Below, in pieces: positions 1 through 7,355 of a DNA stretch of 15,748 nt. The notes under the pieces are model-generated. The model was not told the DNA's origin, did no database searches, and was given only the letters and a program-made list of their open reading frames with translations. Within the stretch, counting starts at the first letter, position 1. Every line of letters begins with the position of its first letter. Position numbers and translations under genes: made by a program. The DNA lies in NCBI GenBank assembly GCA_003222555.1, contig QHWL01000093.1, positions 1 through 15,748 of the forward strand. Direction: 5' to 3'. This DNA comes from Acidobacteriota bacterium (lineage in GTDB: Bacteria > Acidobacteriota > Vicinamibacteria > Vicinamibacterales > CAVVIG01).

Positions 1-293
1 ACCTCGTGCGCTGGGCCATCGTCACGACCACTGCGTCGGGCCCGATCAACGCCACGTCGCCCAATCCTGTGACCAACGCCGAGTTCGCACAGTCGTTAGG
101 ATCCGCGCTCTACCGACCCGCCTTCGTGCCCGCGCCCGCATTCGCGTTGCGGTTCATGTTGGGAGAAATGGCCGACGCGCTGCTGCTCTCAGGTCAGCGC
201 GCCGTGCCGGCAAAGGCACAGGCTCTTTGGTTCACGTTCCACTACCCACATCTCGACGATGCGCTGCGGGCGCTCTTCGGCGGCGCTGATTAG
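1..293 (+). CDS. TIGR01777 family NAD(P)-dependent epimerase/SDR protein, C-terminal part (5' end outside window)
   Basis: This is the C-terminal ~97 residues of a larger gene; the reading frame is open to the left edge, so the GTG at 6 is not taken as the start. The visible part has NATSPNPVTNAEFAQSLG followed by LYRPAFVPAPAFALRFMLGEMADALLLSGQRAVP and a terminal FHYPHLDDALRALFG. This is the pattern of the DUF1731 domain that closes TIGR01777 proteins (E. coli YfcH type). The NAD-binding Rossmann part lies upstream and cannot be seen. Family members are extended-SDR epimerase-like proteins with poorly defined substrates. The stop is TAG at 291-293. The next gene is convergent, and the gap is filled by a hairpin and a palindromic repeat. 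Confidence 0.88.
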   Translation, partial: LVRWAIVTTTASGPINATSPNPVTNAEFAQSLGSALYRPAFVPAPAFALRFMLGEMADALLLSGQRAVPAKAQALWFTFHYPHLDDALRALFGGAD

Positions 294-300
294 CTTAATG

Positions 301-325
301 GTCCGGCCAAAGCCGGACACTACGT
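301..325. repeat. Short perfect hairpin (7-bp stem) with a truncated copy at 6778-6796
   Basis: GTCCGGC at 301-307 and GCCGGAC at 312-318 form a perfect 7-bp stem around a CAAA loop, 7 bp after the stop of the epimerase gene. There is no U-tract, so it is not a classical intrinsic terminator. Bases 307-325 match the reverse complement of 6778-6796 at 18 of 19 positions, so this is one copy of a dispersed element rather than a one-off hairpin. Confidence 0.65.
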
Positions 326-334
326 GCGGTGACG

Positions 335-425
335 CCTCTTCTCACGAAGATCGCGAAGACACACGAAAGCCCGTACTTTAAAACACTTCGTGTAACTTCG
401 TGCTCTTCGTGTCTTCGTGATGAGA
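335..425. repeat. Imperfect ~90-bp palindrome with arms of CTTCGTG-type tandem units, between convergent genes
   Basis: The left arm (about 335-366) is a run of CACGAAG/CGCGAAG-like units. The right arm (about 386-425) is CTTCGTG repeated four times at 8-10 bp steps. The two arms are complementary and enclose an AT-rich centre with TTTAAAA around 377-383. The element sits between the stops at 293 (plus strand) and 462 (minus strand) and could fold in transcripts from either side. From general knowledge, repeats of this kind are scattered through many environmental bacterial genomes and produce spurious small ORFs. The function is unknown; bidirectional transcript-end formation is inference. 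Confidence 0.7.
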
Positions 426-461
426 CGTACGCCGACACGACGTACTTATGAGTTTGAAATT

Positions 462-1727
462 TCAGATGAACGTGAGGGTCGCTTTGCGGAAATCGCCGCC
501 GAGGATCGACTTCGAATCGGCGCCCAGCCACCCGTCGACGACCCGCGCGTAGACCGATCGGAAGTCGGTCTCGTAGTGGACGTCTCCCGCGTTGTTTTCG
601 AGGGTCGGGTTGGCCGGATCCGTGTTGAGAACCGGCGCTGTGCCGTACAGCCCGCCGTTGACTCTGCCGCCCATGACCATCATGACCGAGGCCGCGCCGT
701 GGTCGGTGCCTGCGCTGCCGTTCTCGCTGATGCGCCGGCCGAACTCGGAGAACGTCACGAGCATCGTGTCGTCGAGCAGCCCCTGGTTCTTGAGATCGTT
801 GTAAAACGCGCCCAGGGCGTCGTTCAGCGTGGCCATCAGGTTGTAATAGCTGCCGTTGATCAGGTTGACGTTCTGCGCCGAGTGCGTGTCGAATCCGCCC
901 GTCGTCACGTAAAACACTTTCGTGCCGATGGCCTTGGCCATCCCGCCCGCGACGGCCCTGAGCGCTTGCCCCAACCCGGTGTTCGGGTAGACGACCGACG
1001 GCGCGTAATTGGCGACCGCCGCGACCCGGTCGAGCGTCTCGAACGCGCCCTGCGAGCTGCCGTAGACAAAGGCGAGCGCCGGCCGGTCCACCGGCACGTG
1101 CGAGCAGATGCGCACCGCCGCCGCCTTCTCCACAGCGGCTTCGTTCCCAACGTTCGGGCTCGCGAACGCGTACGCCCTGACATCCGCGATCGCCGGTACG
1201 CCGACGGTAGCCGCCTGCAGCACGTGGGGCATGCTCCCAGTCGTATTCCAGCCAACGAGGGCATTGACGGGCGGCGGCACCGAATCGAGATAGCGGCCGA
1301 GCCAGCCGAGACCCTGTGAGTTGTTCGGGTCCGCTGTCGACCAGATGTCGGTGCCCTGGAAATGCGACCGGCTCTGATTGTTGTAGCCGGTGCGCTGAAC
1401 GAGCGCGAGGCGTCCCTGATCGAAAATGGCCTTGAGGTCGGTGAGCCGAGGGTGCAGCCCGAGCGCGACGCGCGAGGAATCGCTTCCGATTTGCAGCACC
1501 CGGCCGGCGGGCACCGCGATCGTCGGACGCCGGCTGTAATAAGACGGGTCGTTATAGGGAACGAGCATGCTCAGGGAGTCGTTCCCCCCGCCCAGATACA
1601 GGACGACCAGGTTGCGAGTGTGCGCTCCCTGCGCGCGGGCGAGATCGCACAAAAAGTCGGGCGCGGCAAAAGTCACCGTGAACGCGGCGACACCGCCTCT
1701 GACGAACGTCCGGCGGGTGACTTTCAT
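462..1727 (-). CDS. DUF1501 domain-containing protein, Tat-exported
   Basis: The product is 421 residues, close to the family norm. The N-terminus MKVTRRTFVRGG, followed by a hydrophobic stretch and ARAQG near residue 33, is a twin-arginine signal, so periplasmic export in folded form is expected. Family signatures are LVVLYLGGGNDSLSM (residues 40-54), GGFDTH (277-282), FSEFGRR (326-332) and GTDHG (340-344). DUF1501 proteins are related to the alkaline phosphatase/sulfatase fold, but their substrate is not established. The start ATG (1727-1725) overlaps the TGA of the upstream DUF1800 gene as ATGA, which implies translational coupling. The nearest GGAG lies about 11 nt upstream, inside the DUF1800 gene. 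The frame stays open far upstream of this ATG, but that part overlaps DUF1800 and does not look like protein, so the Tat-signal start is chosen. Confidence 0.93.
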   Translation of the reverse strand: MKVTRRTFVRGGVAAFTVTFAAPDFLCDLARAQGAHTRNLVVLYLGGGNDSLSMLVPYNDPSYYSRRPTIAVPAGRVLQIGSDSSRVALGLHPRLTDLKAIFDQGRLALVQRTGYNNQSRSHFQGTDIWSTADPNNSQGLGWLGRYLDSVPPPVNALVGWNTTGSMPHVLQAATVGVPAIADVRAYAFASPNVGNEAAVEKAAAVRICSHVPVDRPALAFVYGSSQGAFETLDRVAAVANYAPSVVYPNTGLGQALRAVAGGMAKAIGTKVFYVTTGGFDTHSAQNVNLINGSYYNLMATLNDALGAFYNDLKNQGLLDDTMLVTFSEFGRRISENGSAGTDHGAASVMMVMGGRVNGGLYGTAPVLNTDPANPTLENNAGDVHYETDFRSVYARVVDGWLGADSKSILGGDFRKATLTFI

Positions 1728-3184
1728 ACGAACTGATACTCCGGGGAACCGGCAATGAGGTGTACGAGCCCCGCCGACTTGGCTTGTAGCTGCGCGTCGC
1801 TGCCGGTCCACGCACCGGTCGCGCGCACATAGTTGGCTAGCTCCGCGACGACCGCGTTGTCGAGTGTCGGTGTGGCGAGCGCGCCAAGCAAATGGGACAG
1901 CAGCGCCTCGGGCGTCTGCGCGTAGCCTTTCACCGACTTCGCCAGGTTGAACCGCTGATTCGCCGCCAGCGTCGCGGCGAAATTCATGCGCGCCAGCATC
2001 GCGCCGGTCGAAAACCAAGTCTGGCCCGCGTCCCAGCCCGCCACATCCGGCGGCTCGAAGAGGATCTGTCCCATGTTCCCCATCGCGGCGACCGCGCTGT
2101 TGAGCGAAAAGCCCGTCCAGCCGACGTCTTTGAGCGCCCGAACGACGAACTCCACGGGCCACGAATAGCGCGCGAAGTAAGCACGCGAGTCCAGGAACTG
2201 TGTCGACAGCAGCACCTCGCGCATCACCGTCTTCATGTCGTACCGGCTCTGCAGATACACCGTGGCGATGTGGTTCACGAATGCAGGATCCGGATCGCCC
2301 AGTTCGCTGACGAAGAACCGGTACAGTTTGGCGGCCAGATATCGCGCCGTGTTCCGACTGCCCGCGAGGGCGTTGATCAGGTCGATGCCGTCCTGCATTC
2401 CCTGACTGGCGGCGCGAGCGGGGATCGTGCGGCTGCCATCGCCGTAAATCGGGAAGCTGAACGTCTTGGCGGTCGTTTCGTGCTGGTCAGGGTTGTAATA
2501 GAACTCCTGATGCCGCGCGGTCGCGTTGACGGCGCCCGCGCCCTGAAGGTTCCATCCGCTGAACACACGCGCGCCGGCGTACACATCGGGCTCGGTGTAG
2601 TGACCGACGCCCATCGTGAACAACTCCATGATTTCGCGCGCGAAGTTCTCTTGCGGCTTCGCCTTCTTGTTGTCACGGCCGTCGAGCCAGACGAGCATCG
2701 CCGTGTCTGTGGCGATGTTCAAGAGGATGTCGCGGAAGTTGGCGAGCGCGTTGTCGCGCAGCATCTCGATCTGACCGCGGACGTGTCCGGGATCTTCCGA
2801 GGCCTTCGCGGCCATGTAGCGCGTGGCTTCGGGCGCTCCAAGCGCGCCGGCGATCTTGTTGTAACCGGTGGCGAAGTGGTTGTGCCAGAACAGCGTCATC
2901 TTTTCCTGCAGCGGACGATCGCTGTGGACCATGCGGAACAGCCACCGCTGGCGCGCATCGGCGATGTTCGACTGCGGAGAGAAAGGACCGTTCGAGGTGA
3001 TGCCGACGTAGCCCGGCTTCCCGATGTGGCCGTCGACGGTGTCCGGCACCAGAGTGTAGTTGACGAGCGTGTCGACGGCCTGCACGAGGGACATCGCCCG
3101 ATAGTTCTCGAGCTCGTCGGGACGCGCCCCGAAACCGGCTCGCCGCAGCAGGTGCTCGATTTGAAGGTCTGCGCTACGCGCCAT
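1724..3184 (-). CDS. DUF1800 domain-containing protein
   Basis: The product is 486 residues from ATG 3184, starting MARSADLQIEHLLRRAGFGA, the standard opening of this family. Other family signatures are MTLFWHNHF (residues 96-104), NFAREIMELFTMG (180-192), VFSGWNL (207-213) and, near the C-terminus, FEPPDVAGWDAGQTW. A TTG at 3241 would add 19 residues but gives an unlikely basic sequence, and no ribosome binding site supports either start clearly. DUF1800 has no assigned activity. It is typically encoded directly next to DUF1501, as here, with a 4-bp overlap. Unlike its partner, this protein shows no signal peptide at the chosen start. The operon promoter should lie in 3185-3598, but I see no clear -10/-35 pair there. 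Confidence 0.92.
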   Translation of the reverse strand: MARSADLQIEHLLRRAGFGARPDELENYRAMSLVQAVDTLVNYTLVPDTVDGHIGKPGYVGITSNGPFSPQSNIADARQRWLFRMVHSDRPLQEKMTLFWHNHFATGYNKIAGALGAPEATRYMAAKASEDPGHVRGQIEMLRDNALANFRDILLNIATDTAMLVWLDGRDNKKAKPQENFAREIMELFTMGVGHYTEPDVYAGARVFSGWNLQGAGAVNATARHQEFYYNPDQHETTAKTFSFPIYGDGSRTIPARAASQGMQDGIDLINALAGSRNTARYLAAKLYRFFVSELGDPDPAFVNHIATVYLQSRYDMKTVMREVLLSTQFLDSRAYFARYSWPVEFVVRALKDVGWTGFSLNSAVAAMGNMGQILFEPPDVAGWDAGQTWFSTGAMLARMNFAATLAANQRFNLAKSVKGYAQTPEALLSHLLGALATPTLDNAVVAELANYVRATGAWTGSDAQLQAKSAGLVHLIAGSPEYQFV

Positions 3185-3598
3185 CTGATGTCTGTCTGAA
3201 TCGTAATGCCGGCCGGCCCCGCCGGAGGATCTTTTTTCCAATCACATGAGATCCTGGACTCCCAGCCGTTCACGATGCGCGCCCGAATGAGGGGGCAATT
3301 TCAGGCCGACCTGCAGGAGATCGAGTCTCGACGACTGGCGAAACTCGCAGCTCAATGCCAATTTCGTAACTCCCGGCACACAGCCGAACGCGGCCGAAAA
3401 CGACGGCTCCATCTAACTGAGCAGTACCAAACTCAATCACTTTCCCCCAGCCGCACACAGGGCGAAAGTCTGCCGTAAGCGTTCAAAAGTGGACGTATCG
3501 CCGTGAGCCAAAGCTTTATCTTGTCTTTTGTTGCGTCCCTCAACCGGGCTATGGGATAGTGATACCGGCTGCTTACACGGAATTTTCACGAATTCTTG
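3185..3598. other. Intergenic region between divergent units; nothing convincing found
   Basis: About 410 bp separates the start of the DUF1800 operon from the next plus-strand ORF. Several ORFs of 60-90 codons cross it in both directions, but none shows a family motif or a ribosome binding site. A possible plus-strand promoter is TTGCGT at 3531-3536 with GATAGT at 3555-3560 (18-bp spacer). It is a weak match and I give it little weight. The minus-strand promoter for DUF1800 must also be here or just upstream, but it is not recognisable. Confidence 0.4.
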
Positions 3599-4123
3599 AT
3601 GCGCCCCTTGACACTGATTGTGCGGCTGACGATCGCGGCGGCCGGCTGCCTCACGCCCTGGCTCCTGCTGGCCTCGGCGGTCGTCGACGCGCAGCCGCCG
3701 CACTGGACGCCGACGCGTTGGGGGGATGTCGTCTGCGATCCGCGTGTGCCGTCGCGCCGCGCCCTGTCCCGCATCGCTTTCCCGCCTGCAACGCGGCGCA
3801 CCGTGTTGCGCGACGTTGCGGCGCTGGTGCACCGGAACGGCACGAAAGCGCTCAACGACGAGGACGACGAGGCCATTGGAAGAAGGCGGGCAGACGCCGA
3901 CCGCGCTCGAGCCACTCGGTGTTCTGGTTTCTTCCCACTCCCCCCTCCACAACCCCTTGACGTTCTCCCCTCGGTCACCCCGAGGTCCGCCGGCCTTCAG
4001 CTGACCTGTCCTGAGTCATCGCACGCTGTTCTTGGATCCCGCGGCACCGTTCAGAAAGCAGACCGGCCGTATGCTCGCGTCCAAGGTGGCTCAGCCGTTT
4101 TTGGCTTCGTCAGAGTGAGGTGA
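3599..4123 (+). CDS. Doubtful exported protein, possibly a truncated remnant
   Basis: The ORF has 174 codons and starts MRPLTLIVRLTIAAAGCLTPWLLLASAVVDAQ when read in two pieces: a basic start (MRPLTLIVRL) and then a hydrophobic core ending in VVDAQPPHWTPTRWGD. This resembles a secretory signal followed by the WTPTRW start seen in some acidobacterial exported proteins. For about 85 codons (to ~3870) third positions are strongly G/C, as in neighbouring genes. After that the frame turns into Arg/Pro-rich sequence with rare AGA/AGG codons and reads like non-coding DNA. I therefore suspect a genuine 5' end whose body has been lost by deletion or rearrangement. The TGA at 4121-4123 is 3 bp before the radical SAM start, in the same frame. 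No function can be assigned. Confidence 0.3.
   Translation: MRPLTLIVRLTIAAAGCLTPWLLLASAVVDAQPPHWTPTRWGDVVCDPRVPSRRALSRIAFPPATRRTVLRDVAALVHRNGTKALNDEDDEAIGRRRADADRARATRCSGFFPLPPPQPLDVLPSVTPRSAGLQLTCPESSHAVLGSRGTVQKADRPYARVQGGSAVFGFVRVR
4117..4122 (+). promoter_or_regulatory. Ribosome binding site for the radical SAM gene
   Basis: GAGGTG lies 4 nt before ATG 4127, close to the ideal Shine-Dalgarno sequence, and supports that start. Confidence 0.6.
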
Positions 4124-4126
4124 CCG

Positions 4127-5527
4127 ATGCGAGTCGTTCTCGCAGACTTGAAATCGAACCGCGGGTTCGTCAGCAAGGACACCGTCGTCGGCGGCTACGG
4201 GTCGCGGCTCGACCCGTTTTCGCGGGTGACCGCGATCATTGCGCACGTGAAAAAGCAGTATCACGATGTGCCGAGCGTCCACATGGCCTACATCGAGGCC
4301 ATCCTGGCGCGCGCGGGGCACGAGGTCGAGTGGACGCGAGGCGGCGATACCGTCGACGGGGACGTGGCGCTGGTGCTGTCGTCGCTGGTCGACCACAAGA
4401 ACGAAACGGCCTGGGCCGATCGGATGCGCGCTCGCGGCACGAAGGTCGGCTTCATCGGCATCACCGCGTCGAAGATGCCCGATCTCTTCAGAGATCATGC
4501 CGACTTCATCCTGAATGGCGAGCCCGAAGCAGGCGTGATGCGGCTGGCCCGCGGCGAGATCCCGACCGGGATCGTCGTCAGCGAGCAAATCAACGATCTC
4601 GACTCGCTGCCGTTCCCGCGATGGGATCTGGTCGGCGATTGTTATGGTTCGAAGTACGGCATCAGATGGTCGTCGCGGCCCGTCGGCGGCGGGCTCCCTC
4701 TGCTGGCAAGCCGTGGATGCCCGGAATTCTGTACGTATTGCCCGCACCGGATTCTGGCGGGGTACCGTGCACGCTCGATCGCCAACATCGCAGACGAGAT
4801 GGAGCGGCTGTGCGACCAGTACCACCGCCCGTACGTGATCTTCCGAGATCCGTTGTTCACGGAACAGCGCGAACGATGTCTCGAGCTCTGCGACGAGATT
4901 CAGGCGCGCGGCCTCACGCTGACCTTCGAGGCCGAAACGCGTCTCGACCGCCTCGACATCGAGCTGCTCGATCAACTGCACGCGGCCGGGTTCCGGGCCA
5001 TGAGCTTCGGCGTGGAATCGCTGTCGCCCGCGACGCTCAAGAAATCGGGGCGGCGTCCGATCCCCGAAGCGCACCAGCGGCAGATCATCGATCACTGCCG
5101 CAAGCGCGGCATCGTCACCGCGGCCTTTTACGTGCTCGGGTTCCTTCAGGACGACTGGAACTCCATCGCCGCGACAATCGACTACGCGTCAGACCTGGGA
5201 TCGACCTTCGCGCAGTTCAAGATCCTCACGCCCTACCCCGGCACGCCCATGTTCAAACAGATCGAGCCGCTGCTCACCGAGACCGATTGGGAGAAGTTTG
5301 ACGGGTACACTCCGACCTTCGCGCATCCGAATCTCACGGGCCGCGAGCTCCGGTTCCTGCTCGGCGCGGCGTACACGCGCTTCTACATGCGCCCTTCGTA
5401 TCTGGCAAACTTCCTGAAGATTCAGAACACGCCGGTCCGCGAGTGGGTGAGCCGGATGGATCGGCGCGTGAACGATCGTCATTCGCGCGAGGAGATCGCC
5501 GACATATCCCGCCCCGTCACATGCTGA
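4127..5527 (+). CDS. Radical SAM protein (B12-binding-type architecture)
   Basis: The product is 466 residues. An N-terminal Rossmann-like part (about 1-150, MRVVLADLKSNRGFV...) resembles the cobalamin-binding domain of this class, but I do not see the DxHxxG motif, so B12 binding is doubtful. The radical SAM core starts at SRGCPEFCTYCPH: C198, C202 and C205 form the CX3CX2C motif for the 4Fe-4S cluster that cleaves S-adenosylmethionine. The core continues with FRDPLFT (239-245), FEAETR (267-272), FGVES (294-298) and TPYPGTP (368-374), typical of Elp3/MiaB-fold members. A short C-terminal extension ends around 466. The last codons overlap the start of the aminotransferase gene by 7 bp, so the two enzymes are probably made together and act in one pathway. 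The substrate is unknown. It is not recognisably one of the RNA-modifying MiaB/RimO enzymes, as no TRAM domain is seen. Confidence 0.92.
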   Translation: MRVVLADLKSNRGFVSKDTVVGGYGSRLDPFSRVTAIIAHVKKQYHDVPSVHMAYIEAILARAGHEVEWTRGGDTVDGDVALVLSSLVDHKNETAWADRMRARGTKVGFIGITASKMPDLFRDHADFILNGEPEAGVMRLARGEIPTGIVVSEQINDLDSLPFPRWDLVGDCYGSKYGIRWSSRPVGGGLPLLASRGCPEFCTYCPHRILAGYRARSIANIADEMERLCDQYHRPYVIFRDPLFTEQRERCLELCDEIQARGLTLTFEAETRLDRLDIELLDQLHAAGFRAMSFGVESLSPATLKKSGRRPIPEAHQRQIIDHCRKRGIVTAAFYVLGFLQDDWNSIAATIDYASDLGSTFAQFKILTPYPGTPMFKQIEPLLTETDWEKFDGYTPTFAHPNLTGRELRFLLGAAYTRFYMRPSYLANFLKIQNTPVREWVSRMDRRVNDRHSREEIADISRPVTC

Positions 5528-6783
5528 CGGCGATCTCGCGCTACGGGGCGCGAGTCCTGCGGGATACGGAACAGATCGTGGCGCGCTGCAAGGCGCGCGG
5601 CGAGTTCATTCAGGGACCTCACATCGTCGAGTTCGAGGACGCCTTCGCCCGCCGCGCGGGCGGCGGTCACGCGATCGCCGCGTCGTACGGCCGGATGGCC
5701 TTCTACTACATCCTCAAGGCGCTCGATCTGCCGCCCGGATCCGAAATCATTGTGCCGGCACTGACCTTCTGGGTCGTTCCCGATCTCGCGCGGGTCGCCG
5801 GCCTCAAAGTCGTCTTTGCGGATGTCGATCCTGCGACGTTCACGCTCGATCCCGGCGCGTTGGAGCGGGCGATTACGCCGGCCACGCGTGCGGTCGTCCC
5901 GACGCACCTCTACGGGCTGCCGTGCGACATGGGCGCGATCCTGAAGATCGCGGCGCGGCACAATCTGAAAGTGATCGAGGACTGTGCCCACGCGCTTGGA
6001 GCGACCGTCGCCGGCCAGGCGGTGGGCGCGCTGGGGGACGCCGGGTTCTTCAGTTTCCAGACGCTGAAGCCGCTCAACTGCTACGGCGGCGGCATGGCGC
6101 TCGTCCGAAACGCGACTCTCGCGAGTCGCGTGAGGGCTCTCGCGACGCAAGAGCCCTGGCCAAGCACCGAGCGCGTGAAGAACAGGCTGCTGGTCGGCCG
6201 TCTGCAGCGGATTTTCATCAAGCCGTGGGTGTTCACCATCAGCGCGTTCCCAATCCTTTGGGTCTCGTCGCTCGTCGGAGCCAACCCGGATGTGTACCTG
6301 TGGGAGAAGATCCGACCGCTCCACCCGCTGCCGGAGGAATACTGCGAGCGATTCCCGAACGTACAGGCTGCGCTCGGCCTCGCCGAGCTCGAGAAGCTCG
6401 ACGAGTGGACCGACCGGACCAGGCGTCACGCACGCGTCATGGACCAGGCGCTGGGCGACCTGCCGGGCATTACCGTGCCGCAGGTCCCGCCTGGGCGAAC
6501 GCACGTGTATTATCAGTACTGCGTGTACGGGCCGCAGCGCGACGAGCTGGTCGTGCGCTGCGTGCGCAAGGGCATCGACGTCGAAACGCTCCACGTCGAT
6601 GTCTGCAGCGATTTGGATCTATTTGCCGGCGAGAGGGTTGAACCTCTCGGAACGCCTGGTGCCAGACGTGCGGCCGGCGCGATGCAAATTCCCGTATATT
6701 CGACGCTCAGCAACGAACAGGCGGCGCGCGTGGCGCGCGTCGTCCGCCGTGTCCTCGCGTCGTCCGGAACATCCGGTACGTAG
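5521..6783 (+). CDS. DegT/DnrJ/EryC1/StrS family PLP-dependent aminotransferase
   Basis: The product is 420 residues from ATG 5521. Family hallmarks are GEFIQGPHIVEFEDAFAR (28-44), VPALTFW (78-84), the PLP-ring aspartate in VIEDCAHALGA (D154) and the Schiff-base lysine in FFSFQTLKPLNCYGGG (K183). The fold-type I domain is complete. An FPNVQAALGLAELEKLDEW segment follows, where family members pack their dimer interface. These enzymes usually transaminate keto-sugars in surface polysaccharide or natural-product pathways, using glutamate or glutamine. The start overlaps the radical SAM stop by 7 bp and has no Shine-Dalgarno sequence of its own, consistent with coupling. The frame is open to 5443 upstream, but that part overlaps the radical SAM gene. 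The TAG stop lies inside a dispersed repeat (6778-6796), so the last few residues may be repeat-derived. Confidence 0.93.
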   Translation: MLTAISRYGARVLRDTEQIVARCKARGEFIQGPHIVEFEDAFARRAGGGHAIAASYGRMAFYYILKALDLPPGSEIIVPALTFWVVPDLARVAGLKVVFADVDPATFTLDPGALERAITPATRAVVPTHLYGLPCDMGAILKIAARHNLKVIEDCAHALGATVAGQAVGALGDAGFFSFQTLKPLNCYGGGMALVRNATLASRVRALATQEPWPSTERVKNRLLVGRLQRIFIKPWVFTISAFPILWVSSLVGANPDVYLWEKIRPLHPLPEEYCERFPNVQAALGLAELEKLDEWTDRTRRHARVMDQALGDLPGITVPQVPPGRTHVYYQYCVYGPQRDELVVRCVRKGIDVETLHVDVCSDLDLFAGERVEPLGTPGARRAAGAMQIPVYSTLSNEQAARVARVVRRVLASSGTSGT

Positions 6784-6796
6784 TGTCCGGCTTTAG
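6778..6796. repeat. Truncated copy of the 301-325 hairpin element
   Basis: ACGTAGTGTCCGGCTTTAG is the reverse complement of 307-325 with one mismatch. The second arm of the hairpin (GCCGGAC) is missing here, and the sequence changes abruptly to AGGTTGTG at 6796. The stop codon of the aminotransferase gene (6781-6783) is within the element. Confidence 0.6.
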
Positions 6797-6809
6797 AGGT
6801 TGTGAACAA

Positions 6810-6896
6810 ATCACGTTCAACGCAGAGACCGCGGAGGCCGCCGAGAAGAAATGTCTAAGGATTTCTCTGCGTGCTCTGCGAGCTCTGCGTTCAAAC
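6810..6896 (+). repeat. 87-bp palindromic element, copy A
   Basis: The element runs from ATCACGTTCAACGC to CTCTGCGTTCAAAC. The left arm has CGCAGAGAC, CGCGGAGGC and CGCCGAGAA at 9-bp steps. The right arm has CTCTGCGTG, CTCTGCGAG and CTCTGCGTT, also 9 bp apart. The arms are complementary at their outer ends (GTTCAACGCAGAG against CTCTGCGTTCAAAC). An inverted copy lies at 7356-7443, differing by five substitutions and one extra base. The element separates the aminotransferase from the DedA remnant. It encodes an apparent NAETAEAAEKK peptide that should not be annotated as protein. Confidence 0.85.
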
Positions 6897-6930
6897 GTCG
6901 AATTTTTTCACAGGCTCTTTAGCCGGACTC

Positions 6931-7354
6931 GTGAGCCGTCGGGTGCTTCTCTATCTTCCCATCTTCATCTTCGCGATCCTCGAAGGCGAGATCTACTACA
7001 GCAAGGCTGCTCGATCGATATCCGTGGATGGCTCGCCACCGGAACCGTGTCAGCGCCCACGTGCATGCTCACGAAAGCGGAATCCTGCTCGTCAGCCGCT
7101 TCCTTCCTGGCCTTCGGACCGCCATTCCGATAGCGTGCGCCTACGCCGGTGTACGGGCGATCAAGTTCAGCGCGTTGAATCTGCTCAGCGCGCTCGCCTG
7201 GGCCGCATCGATCATGCTGTTCGTCAAGGCTGGAGCGACGACGCTGAGCGCGTTCGGGCTCCACCACTGGTGGGGGCCGTTCATACCGGCCGCGCTCATC
7301 ATCGTGTTCTTCCGCTGGCTCGCCGGGCCGCCCAGACGGAAGAAGGCAACGTGA
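6931..7354 (+). pseudogene. DedA/VTT-family membrane protein, broken by internal deletion with frameshift
   Basis: The 5' part, from GTG 6931, reads VSRRVLLYLPIFIFAILEGEIYYSKAA, a DedA-like first membrane segment with the conserved acidic residue. From about 7004 the homology continues in the next frame as RLLDRYPWMARHRNRVSAHVHAHES, then LLVSRFLPGLRTAIPIACAYAG (the family's conserved R-x-x-P-G-x-R region). Two further hydrophobic segments follow, ending RRKKAT at 7354. Only about 38 residues separate ILEGE from RFLPGLR, whereas intact family members have roughly 80-90. Some 40-50 residues, not a multiple of three bases, are therefore missing at about 7000-7012. DedA proteins are inner-membrane proteins; some are polyprenyl-phosphate flippases. 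Exact start and junction are uncertain. A separate short protein starting at ATG 7028 is possible but would lack half of the fold. Confidence 0.72.
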
Positions 7355-7355
7355 T

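Noticed and set aside
335..425. CRISPR array
   Set aside because: The repeated units are 7-10 bp with no unique spacers of 30-40 bp; it is a palindrome with periodic arms.
295..531. 78-codon minus-strand ORF at the left palindrome
   Set aside because: Largely a translation of the repeat (SSRRHEEHE) plus the end of DUF1501 in another frame.
417..1319. 300-codon plus-strand ORF opposite DUF1501
   Set aside because: Arg/Val/His-rich shadow of a GC-rich gene; no motif or ribosome binding site, and it begins in the palindrome.
1892..3199. 435-codon plus-strand ORF opposite DUF1800
   Set aside because: Antisense shadow of a gene with clear family motifs; low-complexity basic composition.
3957..3962. 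TTGACG as a -35 box for the radical SAM gene
   Set aside because: No acceptable -10 hexamer 16-18 bp downstream; the following sequence is C-rich.
6783..7133. ORF encoding NAETAEAAEKKCLRISLRALRALRSN
   Set aside because: The recognisable peptide is just the translation of palindromic copy A; the rest is the DedA remnant in the wrong frame.
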